Shown here: positions 34,037 through 41,885 of the stretch, one piece after another
Numbering within the stretch: the stretch's first letter is position 1
How the letters are laid out: each line of letters opens with the position of its first letter
Source of the DNA: UBA1479 sp038109305
Lineage (GTDB): Bacteria; Pseudomonadota; Alphaproteobacteria; Rhodospirillales; Casp-alpha2
Direction of reading: 5' to 3'
Assembly (NCBI GenBank): GCA_038109305.1
Contig: JAYNIR010000003.1
Coordinates: 62,001-126,000, forward strand
Length of the DNA: 64,000 bases
Notes under the pieces: model-generated
What the model was told of the DNA's origin: nothing
The model's input: the letters and a program-made list of their open reading frames with translations, nothing else
The model's database searches: none
Program-made: the position numbers and the translations under genes

Positions 34037-35089
34037 TCAGGCGTCGATCAGAATGTCGGTCCAGAGCTCGGACCCCGCCGGCTCGGGGCTCTGCTGCGCG
34101 AAGTCGGCGGCTTCGTTGGAAATCGCCTTCACCCCCTTGTCGATGGCCTTCAAGTCGTCTTCGGTGACGATTTTGGCGGCCAGCATCTTGTGCGCCAGCA
34201 TGTCGATGGGATCGGTCTCACGCCGGACTTTCTGGACCTCTTCCTTGGAGCGATATTTCGCCGGGTCGGACATGGAATGCCCGCGGTAGCGATAGGTCTT
34301 CATTTCCAGGATGAAGGGTCCTTTACCGTCTCGGCAGTATTTCAGCGCCTTTTCCGCCGCCGCGCGAACGGCCAAAACGTCCATGCCGTCGACCGGTTCG
34401 CCCGGGATGCCGTGGGCGGCGCCGCGGTTGGCGAGCTTCGTCGACACGGAGGTGCGCTCAATCGCCGTGCCCATGCCGTACTTGTTGTTTTCGATGACGT
34501 AGATCACCGGCAGCTTCCAGATCGCCGCCATGTTGAAGCTTTCGTAAACCTGGCCCTGGTTGACGGCGCCGTCGCCGAAGTAAGCCATGGCGACGCCTTT
34601 ATCTCCCTTATACTTGTGGGCGAAGGCGAGGCCCGTGCCGAGCGGCACCTGCGCGCCGACGATACCGTGGCCGCCGAAGAAGTTCTTTTCGCGAGAGAAC
34701 ATGTGCATCGACCCACCCTTGCCCTTGGAATAACCGCCTTCGCGCCCGGTCAGTTCGGCCATCACGCCCTTGGGGTCCATGCCGCAGGCCAGCATGTGGC
34801 CGTGGTCGCGGTAACTGGTGATCACCGTGTCCTGCGGCTGGGCCGCCGCCTGCATGCCGACGACGACCGCTTCCTGCCCGATGTAGAGGTGGCAGAACCC
34901 GCCGATCAGACCCATGCCGTAAAGCTGCCCGGCTTTTTCCTCGAACCGGCGGATCAGCAGCATGTCCCGGTAATATTTTTTCAGGTCGGCCGAGCCTGCC
35001 TGCATCCCGCCGGATTTGGCCGGGGCCCTGGCGCCGCCGGATTTTTTTGCCGAAGATTTCTTGGTAGACGCTATAGGCGATTTTGCCAT
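34037..35089 (-). CDS. pdhA: Pyruvate dehydrogenase E1 alpha subunit
   Basis: Decarboxylates pyruvate using thiamine diphosphate. Motifs: MLLIRRFEEKAGQLYG (about 43-58), the TPP/Mg motif GDGAVNQGQVYESFNMAA (about 181-198) ending NNKYG, and the phosphorylation-loop-like YRYRGHSMSDPAKYRS. The ATG at 35089 gives 350 residues with a basic, Lys/Ser/Ala-rich N-terminal tail (about 1-30) that probably binds the E2 core. It begins the run pdhA-pdhB-pdhC-lpd-lipA-coq10. Confidence 0.95.
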   Translation of the reverse strand: MAKSPIASTKKSSAKKSGGARAPAKSGGMQAGSADLKKYYRDMLLIRRFEEKAGQLYGMGLIGGFCHLYIGQEAVVVGMQAAAQPQDTVITSYRDHGHMLACGMDPKGVMAELTGREGGYSKGKGGSMHMFSREKNFFGGHGIVGAQVPLGTGLAFAHKYKGDKGVAMAYFGDGAVNQGQVYESFNMAAIWKLPVIYVIENNKYGMGTAIERTSVSTKLANRGAAHGIPGEPVDGMDVLAVRAAAEKALKYCRDGKGPFILEMKTYRYRGHSMSDPAKYRSKEEVQKVRRETDPIDMLAHKMLAAKIVTEDDLKAIDKGVKAISNEAADFAQQSPEPAGSELWTDILIDA

Positions 35090-35154
35090 GTCTGATCCCC
35101 TCTGGTTCTCCGCAGGCAAACGGACCGCCCGCAACCGTACCCTGTTGAACACAC

Positions 35155-35181
35155 GAAGCGCGCCCTTCCCCAGGGCGCTTC
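35155..35181 (-). other. Hairpin in the pdhA leader
   Basis: An inverted repeat GCGCCC/GGGCGC with a 7-base loop, extended by GAA/TTC after a two-base bulge. It lies 66 bases upstream of the pdhA start, between a possible promoter and the gene. It is not followed by a T run on the minus strand, so it is not a standard terminator. Confidence 0.45.
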
Positions 35182-35238
35182 CATCCTGCTGGTCTGTGCT
35201 TGCGCGGAGTAGGTCGACGCGCCTAGCCCTGTTTCAGA

Positions 35239-35268
35239 AAGATAGAGGAAAACAGTGACCGGTTTCAA
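35239..35268 (-). promoter_or_regulatory. Possible promoter of the pdh operon
   Basis: On the minus strand, TTGAAA (35263-35268) is followed after 18 bases by TATCTT (35239-35244). It lies about 150 bases upstream of pdhA. Five of six and four of six positions match sigma-70 type hexamers. No experimental support is available. Confidence 0.35.
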
Positions 35269-35334
35269 GATAGGTCAATAACACTGTTGTATTTTAAACT
35301 GATTTTTGATTAACTGGATTAAGGCCCGGCCGAG

Positions 35335-35700
35335 TTACGCGACCTGTTCGCGGGTCATCCACGGCCAGATGCATCCTTCCTTGCCGAAGATGCGATGAAG
35401 CAACTGAGCGTCAGGCTCCATCAAGCGGCACGAATTCTTCCACTGCGCGATATAGCGTGCGTCCGCCCAGTGGGTGACGGCGTATTCACCGCCGCCGGTC
35501 ATTTCGCGCACTTCATAGCCGAGGTATCCCGGGTTTTCTTCCGCCAGCGCGGCCAGCAGGCGCAGCGCCTTTTCCCATTGTGTCGACGGCTTGGCCAAGC
35601 CGGACTGTGTGTGCAGCACGACGTAATAGGTTGGCTTCGCCACCAGCGGCCCGGCGGGGGCCGCACGATACCCGGCGTAGTCGATCGCAGGCTGGGTCAT
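35335..35700 (-). CDS. Antibiotic biosynthesis monooxygenase-like protein, second copy
   Basis: A 121-residue protein that looks like a ferredoxin-like dimeric alpha/beta barrel: TYYVVLHTQSGLAKPSTQWE (strand and helix, about 24-43), NPGYLGYEVREMTGG (about 56-70), then AVTHWADARYIAQWK (about 74-88), the usual ABM order. Tyr, Trp and His are frequent. Its start overlaps the previous gene by four bases (ATGA). The family includes quinol monooxygenases and proteins of unknown role; no substrate can be named. It ends the ftsB-led group, 245 bases before pdhA. Confidence 0.72.
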   Translation of the reverse strand: MTQPAIDYAGYRAAPAGPLVAKPTYYVVLHTQSGLAKPSTQWEKALRLLAALAEENPGYLGYEVREMTGGGEYAVTHWADARYIAQWKNSCRLMEPDAQLLHRIFGKEGCIWPWMTREQVA

Positions 35701-36107
35701 GGCTGGATCCTCCGTTCAGACGAGGTATCGCCGCCGCCACGGGTCAACAGCGACGTAAACACCGACGGTTTTGCGCGGCCCGGAAACAAGCGGCGGGCGA
35801 CGCGGGCGCCCGAGATCGCCAGCGCGTCTTCAAGACGGCGGTGTTTCAAATTAAGATCGCCGATAAGCCGGGTCAGGACGCCAAACTTCCAGACCACCAC
35901 CGCGTCGGACGACCTCCAATAGCAGATCGCGGCGCCGGTCCCGTCCTCAAGCTTGGCGGTTTCAAGGCCCAGAAACCCATCCAATCGGGGCGCCAGGGAA
36001 CTCATCTGTTCCATGGATAAAATGCCGGACTTGTCCCGGTCGCCGTTTTTGGGCGTCACCACGGCTGCGAAATAAGGCGGGTGCAGGCTTTCGGAAAAAT
36101 TGGTCAT
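35697..36107 (-). CDS. Antibiotic biosynthesis monooxygenase-like protein, first copy
   Basis: A 136-residue protein with ABM-like pattern: PYFAAVVTPKNGDRDKSGI (about 10-28), APRLDGFLGLETAKLEDGTG (about 36-55), AICYWRSSDAVVVWK (about 57-71), and a C-terminal basic tail. The ATG at 36107 overlaps the ftsB stop (ATGA), and its own stop overlaps the second copy (ATGA). The residues around the barrel resemble the downstream protein in layout but not closely in sequence. Function unknown. Confidence 0.72.
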   Translation of the reverse strand: MTNFSESLHPPYFAAVVTPKNGDRDKSGILSMEQMSSLAPRLDGFLGLETAKLEDGTGAAICYWRSSDAVVVWKFGVLTRLIGDLNLKHRRLEDALAISGARVARRLFPGRAKPSVFTSLLTRGGGDTSSERRIQP

Positions 36108-36439
36108 GACGCGCCCCGCCCGAGGGCCTTCCAAAGGATCACGTGGTCCTGTTCGAAGCCCACGTTCAGCATGATCCGCGCGCGCTCTTCCAGCATGTCG
36201 AGGTCGAGGCTTTTGGCGGAAATCAGGCTGACCTTGTGTTCCCACTCGCCGCGCCGGCGGGCCAGGTCGTCGGCCTGGGCGCGGGCTTCGGCGACGTCTT
36301 CCTTTAGCGAAATTAGCGAGGTCAGGCCGCGGTCGCCGTGCACCGCGTGATAAGAGAAATAGGCGCAGGCGAGAATGCCCAGCGTCGGTCCCAAGACCTG
36401 CAGGATTTTAAGTTTGAATTGGTTGAGCCCGCTTCCCAT
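36104..36439 (-). CDS. ftsB: Septum formation initiator FtsB/DivIC
   Basis: Small bitopic cell division protein of 111 residues that joins FtsL and FtsQ in the divisome. A short cytoplasmic start precedes one membrane helix (about 12-32, LGPTLGILACAYFSYHAVHG), followed by a periplasmic coiled coil (about 38-75) and the conserved MLEERARIMLNVGFEQDHVI segment (about 80-99). The ATG at 36439 is preferred to one 48 bases upstream because it directly precedes the membrane segment. Location between eno and pdhA is standard; coupling to two ABM-like genes is not. Confidence 0.88.
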   Translation of the reverse strand: MGSGLNQFKLKILQVLGPTLGILACAYFSYHAVHGDRGLTSLISLKEDVAEARAQADDLARRRGEWEHKVSLISAKSLDLDMLEERARIMLNVGFEQDHVILWKALGRGAS

Positions 36440-36581
36440 CGTTTGCTTCCCTTTATTCCCCAGCGCCGATCCACCCCGAATCGGCAAGAATAAAAGTAAC
36501 CAAACTTGGTTAATTTAAAGTTAGGGGGGCCCTTTGGGGCTTTTGTTTCAATGGGTTGCGAAACCTTAGCCGTTAACAGCC

Positions 36582-37856
36582 CTAAATGAAAAGGCGCGAA
36601 CCGGCATACCGCCCAGTGTCGCCCAGGTCTTCGGCAATGCGCAGAAGCTGATTGTATTTCCCAAGCCGGTCCGACCGCGACAATGAACCCGTTTTGATCT
36701 GCCCGGCGTTGGTGGCGACGGAAATGTCGGCGATGGTCGTGTCTTCCGTTTCGCCCGAGCGGTGGGAAATCACGCTGGTGTAACCCGCCTTGTGGGCCAT
36801 TTCGACGGCCTGCAGCGTTTCCGTCAGCGTGCCGATCTGGTTGACCTTGATGAGGATCGAATTGGCGACGCCGCGGGCGATGCCGTCGGCCAGACGCACC
36901 GGGTTAGTGACAAACAGGTCGTCGCCGACCAGCTGCACCGCCCCGCCGATGGCGTCGGTCAGGGCTTTCCAGCCGTCCCAATCGTCCTCGGCCATGCCGT
37001 CTTCGATGGATTTGATGGGATAGCGCGCGCACAGGTCTTCATAGAGCTTGACCATCTGGTCGGACGACAGAGACTTGCCCTCGCCTTCCATCTCGTACTT
37101 GCCGTCCTTGAAAAATTCTGTCGACGCGCTGTCCAAGGCGAGCACTACATCCTCGCCGGGTTTGTAGCCTGCGTCCTCGATCGCTTTCATGACGAAGCCC
37201 AAGGCCTCGTCGGTGCTTTGCAGGTTGGGCGCGAAGCCGCCTTCGTCGCCGACGTTGGTGCCGAAGCCGGCGGCGCTCAGGCCCTTTTTAAGCGTATGAA
37301 ACACTTCCGCGCCCATGCGGAGCCCTTCGCCGAAGCTTTCCGCGCCGACCGGCATGATCATGAATTCCTGAAAGTCGATGGGGTTGTCGGCATGCGCGCC
37401 GCCGTTGATGATGTTCATCATCGGCACTGGCAGTTCCGACGCATAGGCGCCGCCGATGTAGCGGTAGAGCGGCAGGCCGGCCTCGTCCGCCGACGCCCGG
37501 GCGCAGGCGAGGCTCACGCCCAAAATCGCGTTGGCGCCCAGGCGCCCCTTGTTGGCCGTGCCGTCCAATTCGATCATCAGCCGGTCGATTTGGACCTGGT
37601 CTTCCGCGTCCATGCCGGCTAGCGCATCGCCGATTTCGCCGTTGACGCTATCGACCGCCTTCAGAACGCCTTTACCCAGATAGCGGTCCTTATCGCCGTC
37701 GCGGAGTTCCATCGCTTCGTGGGCACCGGTCGACGCCCCCGACGGCACCGCCGCGCGGCCGAGCACGCCGCTTTCCAGCGTCACATCGACCTCGACCGTC
37801 GGATTTCCCCGGCTGTCCAGGATTTCACGGGCGTATACGTCAACGATGACGGTCAT
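36582..37856 (-). CDS. eno: Enolase
   Basis: Converts 2-phosphoglycerate to phosphoenolpyruvate. The 424-residue protein has the N-terminal AREILDSRGNPTVEVDV (about 9-25), GASTGAHEAMELRDGD, metal ligands in IEDGMAEDDWDGW and GDDLFVTN, and the signature ILIKVNQIGTLTET (about 334-347). The catalytic lysine and SHRSGETEDTTIAD are also present. Start and end match the family. kdsA lies 37 bases upstream on the same strand. Confidence 0.97.
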   Translation of the reverse strand: MTVIVDVYAREILDSRGNPTVEVDVTLESGVLGRAAVPSGASTGAHEAMELRDGDKDRYLGKGVLKAVDSVNGEIGDALAGMDAEDQVQIDRLMIELDGTANKGRLGANAILGVSLACARASADEAGLPLYRYIGGAYASELPVPMMNIINGGAHADNPIDFQEFMIMPVGAESFGEGLRMGAEVFHTLKKGLSAAGFGTNVGDEGGFAPNLQSTDEALGFVMKAIEDAGYKPGEDVVLALDSASTEFFKDGKYEMEGEGKSLSSDQMVKLYEDLCARYPIKSIEDGMAEDDWDGWKALTDAIGGAVQLVGDDLFVTNPVRLADGIARGVANSILIKVNQIGTLTETLQAVEMAHKAGYTSVISHRSGETEDTTIADISVATNAGQIKTGSLSRSDRLGKYNQLLRIAEDLGDTGRYAGSRLFI

Positions 37857-37893
37857 GGTCTTAACTCCGGCGGAGAGGATTTTGGTTGTTCTA

Positions 37894-38730
37894 CTATATG
37901 CGGACCGGCTTGGCCTTGGCCAGCCAGTCGAACTCTGCGAGGGTTTCTACCACGCCGGGCATGTCAGTTAGATGAATCATGTTGGGGCCGTCGGACGGCG
38001 CGGTGTCGGGGGCCTGATGGGTTTCCATGAACACGGCGGCGACGCCGATGGAAACCGCGGCGCGGGCCAGGATCGGCGCGAATTCCCGCTGCCCGCCAGA
38101 GGTCGTCCCCTGGCCGCCCGGCTGCTGCACGGAATGAGTCGCGTCGAACACCACCGGGCACCCGGTTTTCGCCAAGACCGGCAGCGCCCGCATGTCGGAA
38201 ACCAAGGTGTTATAGCCGAAGCTCGCCCCCCGCTCGCACACCATGACCCGCGCGTTGCCCGTCGATTTGATCTTGTCGACGACGTTCTGCATGTCCCAAG
38301 GGGCCAGGAACTGTCCCTTCTTGACGTTGACGGCGGCGGCCGTCTCCCCGGCGGCGATCAGCAGATCCGTCTGGCGGCAGAGAAACGCCGGGATCTGCAA
38401 TACGTCGACCACCGTCGCCACCTCGGCACACTGCCCAGCTTCGTGGACGTCGGTCAAGACGGGACAGCCGATTTCCTTTTTGACTGCTTCGAACACCGGC
38501 AGCGCGGCCGACAGGCCCACTCCCCTGGCGCTTGCGGCACTGGTGCGGTTGGCCTTGTCGAAAGACGCCTTATAGATGAGCCCGACGCCGGCCTTTTTGC
38601 AGATATCGCGGAGCGCGCCGGCCATATCCAGCGCATGAGCCTTGCTTTCCATGGCGCAGGGACCGGCGATCAGGGTCAACGGCCGATCGTTGCCGATTTC
38701 AAGATCGCCGACGGTAATGCTGCCTGACAC
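37894..38730 (-). CDS. kdsA: 3-deoxy-8-phosphooctulonate synthase
   Basis: Condenses arabinose 5-phosphate with phosphoenolpyruvate to make KDO 8-phosphate for lipopolysaccharide. Motifs: LIAGPCAMESKAHALDMAG (about 20-38), YKASFDKANRTS (about 53-64), ERGASFGYNTLVSDMRAL and FDATHSVQQPGGQGTTSGG. The start chosen is GTG 38730, giving 278 residues starting at the usual position; the frame is open upstream into the pyrG end but does not look like KdsA. It uses the phosphoenolpyruvate made by the next gene, eno. Confidence 0.94.
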   Translation of the reverse strand: MSGSITVGDLEIGNDRPLTLIAGPCAMESKAHALDMAGALRDICKKAGVGLIYKASFDKANRTSAASARGVGLSAALPVFEAVKKEIGCPVLTDVHEAGQCAEVATVVDVLQIPAFLCRQTDLLIAAGETAAAVNVKKGQFLAPWDMQNVVDKIKSTGNARVMVCERGASFGYNTLVSDMRALPVLAKTGCPVVFDATHSVQQPGGQGTTSGGQREFAPILARAAVSIGVAAVFMETHQAPDTAPSDGPNMIHLTDMPGVVETLAEFDWLAKAKPVRI

Positions 38731-38750
38731 CTGATTTGGTCCCTTTCGGA

Positions 38751-40379
38751 TTATACCAGCCGCGCCTGCTTGACGGCCGCTTCGATGAATGACGTGAACA
38801 GCGGGTGCGGCGCGAAGGGTTTCGACTTCAGTTCCGGGTGGAACTGCACCCCGATGAACCACGGATGCTCGGGAATTTCAACGATTTCCGGCAACAGCCC
38901 GTCCGGCGACAGACCGGAAAATTTAAGCCCCGCGCCTTCGAGCCTGGCCCGGTAATCCATGTTCACTTCATAGCGGTGGCGGTGGCGTTCGGAAATATTT
39001 TCCTCGCCGTAAACCTCGCGGACGCGCGAGCCCTCGGCCAGCGTGCAGGGAAACGCGCCGAGCCGCATTGTGCCGCCCAGATCGCCGTCGATCTTGCGCA
39101 TTTCATGCTGATTGCCGTTCATCCATTCGGTCAAAAGGCCTACGACCGGCTCCTCGCTCGGGCCGAATTCGGTCGAGCGGGCCTTTTTGATGCCGCTCAG
39201 ATTGCGGGCGGCCTCGACCACCGCCATCTGCATGCCGAAACATATGCCGAAATAAGGGATCAGCCGCTCCCTGGCGAAGGTCACGGCGGAAATCTTACCT
39301 TCCGACCCGCGTTCGCCGAAGCCACCGGGGACCAAAACCCCGTGCACGTCCTCAAGCGTATGCAACGCTTCCTGTTCGGTTTCGAAGGTTTCCGATTCAA
39401 TCCACTTGATATTGACCTTGACGTTGTTGGCGATGCCGCCGTGGGTCAGCGCTTCGGACAGCGACTTATAGGCATCGGGCAGTTCCGTGTACTTGCCAAC
39501 GACCGCGATGGTGACCGCGCCCTCGGGCCGGGTCACGGTTTCGGCGATGCGTTCCCATTCGGTCAAATCCGGTTGCGCCGTTTCCATGCCGAAGTGGCGG
39601 TAGACCGACGCGTCAAGGCCTTCGGCATGGTAGCTCAAAGGCACCCGGTAGATGGTGTCGACGTCCAACGCCGGTATGACATCCCGTTCGTCGACGTTGC
39701 AGAAAAGCGCGATTTTCCGCCGTTCGCCCGGCGGCAGCGGCCGGTCGGCCCGGCAAAGCAGTACGTCCGGCTGAATCCCGACGCTCAACAGTTCCTTGAC
39801 CGAGTGCTGTGTCGGCTTGGTCTTCAATTCCCCCGCCGTCGGGATGTAAGGCAGCAGCGTCAGGTGCAGATACATGGTCCGGTCGCGGCCCAGGTCGTTG
39901 CGCAACTGCCGGATAGCTTCGAGGAACGGCAGGCCTTCGATGTCGCCGACGGTGCCGCCGATTTCACACAAAATGAAATCCTCGTCCTCGATGACCGACA
40001 TGACGAAGTTTTTGATCGCGTCGGTGACGTGGGGAATGACCTGGATGGTCGCGCCCAGATAGTCGCCGCGCCGTTCCCTGGCAATAACCTCGGAATAGAT
40101 GCGCCCGGTGGTCACGTTGTCGGATTGCCGGGACGCGACGCCGGTGTAGCGTTCGTAATGACCCAGGTCCAGATCGGTTTCCGCCCCGTCGTCGGTGACG
40201 TAAACCTCGCCGTGCTGGTAGGGGCTCATGGTTCCCGGGTCGACGTTCAAATAAGGGTCGAGCTTACGCAGCCGGACCTTGTACCCGTTGGCCTGCAACA
40301 GCGCGCCGAGGGCCGCCGATGCCAGGCCTTTTCCGAGGGAGGAAACCACGCCGCCGGTGATGAAGATGAACCGCGTCAT
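38751..40379 (-). CDS. pyrG: CTP synthase
   Basis: Aminates UTP to CTP using glutamine. The N-terminal synthetase domain starts MTRFIFITGGVVSSLGKGLA (P-loop type), with DPYLNVDPGTMSPYQHGEVY. The C-terminal class I glutamine amidotransferase domain has the nucleophile in FGICFGMQMAVVE and the His-Glu pair near GVQFHPELKSKP. The ATG at 40379 gives 542 residues. The order secG-pyrG-kdsA-eno is frequent in alphaproteobacteria. Confidence 0.96.
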   Translation of the reverse strand: MTRFIFITGGVVSSLGKGLASAALGALLQANGYKVRLRKLDPYLNVDPGTMSPYQHGEVYVTDDGAETDLDLGHYERYTGVASRQSDNVTTGRIYSEVIARERRGDYLGATIQVIPHVTDAIKNFVMSVIEDEDFILCEIGGTVGDIEGLPFLEAIRQLRNDLGRDRTMYLHLTLLPYIPTAGELKTKPTQHSVKELLSVGIQPDVLLCRADRPLPPGERRKIALFCNVDERDVIPALDVDTIYRVPLSYHAEGLDASVYRHFGMETAQPDLTEWERIAETVTRPEGAVTIAVVGKYTELPDAYKSLSEALTHGGIANNVKVNIKWIESETFETEQEALHTLEDVHGVLVPGGFGERGSEGKISAVTFARERLIPYFGICFGMQMAVVEAARNLSGIKKARSTEFGPSEEPVVGLLTEWMNGNQHEMRKIDGDLGGTMRLGAFPCTLAEGSRVREVYGEENISERHRHRYEVNMDYRARLEGAGLKFSGLSPDGLLPEIVEIPEHPWFIGVQFHPELKSKPFAPHPLFTSFIEAAVKQARLV

Positions 40380-40422
40380 GGGCCTACAACATATAACAAC
40401 GGACGATACCGCCAAATGAAAA

Positions 40423-40444
40423 GAGGCGGGAAATTTCCCGCCTC
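40423..40444 (-). terminator. Rho-independent terminator after secG
   Basis: A perfect 22-base palindrome (arms GAGGCGGGAAA and TTTCCCGCCTC) between secG and pyrG. On the minus strand it is followed directly by TTTTC, so it fits a terminator for secG that leaves pyrG to its own promoter or read-through. Confidence 0.7.
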
Positions 40445-40483
40445 CGGTTTTGTTCTGGAAAACCCTTGTTTCCCGCCACTTCG

Positions 40484-40810
40484 CTACTTCGCCAGAGGCA
40501 CCGCCGGTTCTTTCGGCAGGGCCGGTTGCGGCGCCGTCTGAACGGGCTTGTCGAGAATCGACCCGCGCTGGGACTTGCGGTCGTGCGCCGCCAGGATCGC
40601 CAGCGCCAGACTGGTCACCATGAACGCGGTCGCCAGGATCGCCGTCGTCCGGGTCAAGAGGTCCGCCGTCGCCCGCCCGGTCATGAAGCCGGACATGCCG
40701 CCGCCGCCCCCGCCGATACCGAGGCCGCCGCCTTCGGAGCGCTGCAGCAGAACGACGCCGACCAGGCCGATGGCCAGCAGCAGGTGGATGACGATAATGA
40801 CTTGTTCCAT
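40484..40810 (-). CDS. secG: Preprotein translocase subunit SecG
   Basis: Small inner membrane partner of SecYE. The 108-residue protein has two membrane helices (about 3-22 and 53-72). Between them lies the conserved LLQRSEGGGLGIGGGGGG loop (about 20-37) and TADLLTRTTAILAT. The C-terminal tail is Pro/Ala/Gln-rich. The ATG at 40810 (MEQVIIVIHLLLAIG) is the family start; an upstream in-frame start adds unlike residues. It lies 104 bases downstream of tpiA, the common tpiA-secG order. Confidence 0.93.
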   Translation of the reverse strand: MEQVIIVIHLLLAIGLVGVVLLQRSEGGGLGIGGGGGGMSGFMTGRATADLLTRTTAILATAFMVTSLALAILAAHDRKSQRGSILDKPVQTAPQPALPKEPAVPLAK

Positions 40811-40914
40811 TGCCCGATCCTTGACGGCATTCATGTATGGGGGCGCGCTGCCCATGAAGTTGGCCGGGTTTTAGCGCTTCGCAACCCGCATTGCCAGTTT
40901 TTTAAGGGCCCGGC

Positions 40915-41682
40915 CTAATTGCCCTGGGCCGCCTGGCCGATGGCCCAGAAATCCGGGGCGTTGAGGCTGGCGCCGCCGATCAGGCCACCGTCGATGTCCG
41001 CCTGGGCCAGCAGTTCCGCCGCATTGCCCGGTTTCATGGACCCGCCGTAAAGGATGCGGATTTTCGCCGCCGCCGCGCCGAAGCGCCCGGCCAGCGAGGC
41101 GCGGATCGCCGCGTGCATTTCCTGGGCGTCATCGGGCGTCGCCGTCTTGCCGGTGCCGATGGCCCAGACGGGCTCGTAGGCGACGACGAGGTTTTCGGGG
41201 GTGGAGCCCTCGGGCACCGATCCGTCGACCTGGCCGACGACGATGTTGACGGCATTGCCCGCGTCGCGCTCGGCCTCGGTCTCGCCGACACAGACGATGG
41301 CGGTCATGCCCGCCGCCTGCGCGGCGCCGGCTTTGGCGTTGACCTGGGCGTTCGTCTCTTTGTATCCGGTCCGCCGTTCGGAATGGCCGACGATGACATA
41401 GGCGCATCCGACCTGGGCCAGCAGCGCCGCCGACGTATCGCCCGTGTGGGCGCCCTTCTCGGCCCCGTGGCAATCCTGGGCACCCAAGGCAATCCCGCTC
41501 TCCTCGATCGCCGCAGCGACCATCGACAAAAGCGGAAACGGCGGACAGACCGCCATCTCGAAACCGGCGTTGCCCGCCCCCCGCATTTTTTCCGCGAGCG
41601 CGCCCGCCAGCTGATCGACCTCGTCCAGGCCGCCGTTCATCTTCCAGTTTCCGGCGATCAGTGTGGTCCGTTGGTCGGTCAT
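40915..41682 (-). CDS. tpiA: Triosephosphate isomerase
   Basis: Interconverts dihydroxyacetone phosphate and glyceraldehyde 3-phosphate. The 255-residue TIM barrel has IAGNWKMNGG (about 9-18) with the catalytic Lys, IVGHSERRTGYKE (about 97-109) with the electrophilic His, and the signature VAYEPVWAIGTGKTAT with the base Glu (about 166-181). ILYGGSMKPGNAAEL follows. It is divergent from ppiD across about 200 bases. Confidence 0.96.
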   Translation of the reverse strand: MTDQRTTLIAGNWKMNGGLDEVDQLAGALAEKMRGAGNAGFEMAVCPPFPLLSMVAAAIEESGIALGAQDCHGAEKGAHTGDTSAALLAQVGCAYVIVGHSERRTGYKETNAQVNAKAGAAQAAGMTAIVCVGETEAERDAGNAVNIVVGQVDGSVPEGSTPENLVVAYEPVWAIGTGKTATPDDAQEMHAAIRASLAGRFGAAAAKIRILYGGSMKPGNAAELLAQADIDGGLIGGASLNAPDFWAIGQAAQGN

Positions 41683-41779
41683 GTCGATGGCTCCCTGTGA
41701 TGCGGTCGGGCGGCAAAGCCGCCCTATTTTCGATTTTCCCCTGGATAGCCTTCCGCAAACGCGGGATCAACAAGCGATG

Positions 41780-41808
41780 TTGCGGGCCTTGGGAGTGCAC
41801 CCTATTAT
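41780..41808 (+). promoter_or_regulatory. Possible promoter of ppiD-trpE
   Basis: TTGCGG (41780-41785) and TATTAT (41803-41808) separated by 17 bases, 77 bases before the ppiD start. The -10 matches five of six positions; the -35 matches only three. Confidence 0.4.
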
Positions 41809-41885
41809 GCGCGCGCTTTGCCCAGGCCGCCTGGGAACTCTGCGGGACTCCAGAGCGGCGACCACCTGACAGACAGAGACAGAAC

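Noticed and set aside
38805..40541. Long plus-strand open frame opposite pyrG (578 codons).
   Set aside because: Antisense shadow of CTP synthase with no recognisable motif; similar shadows occur opposite pdhB, lpd and copA.
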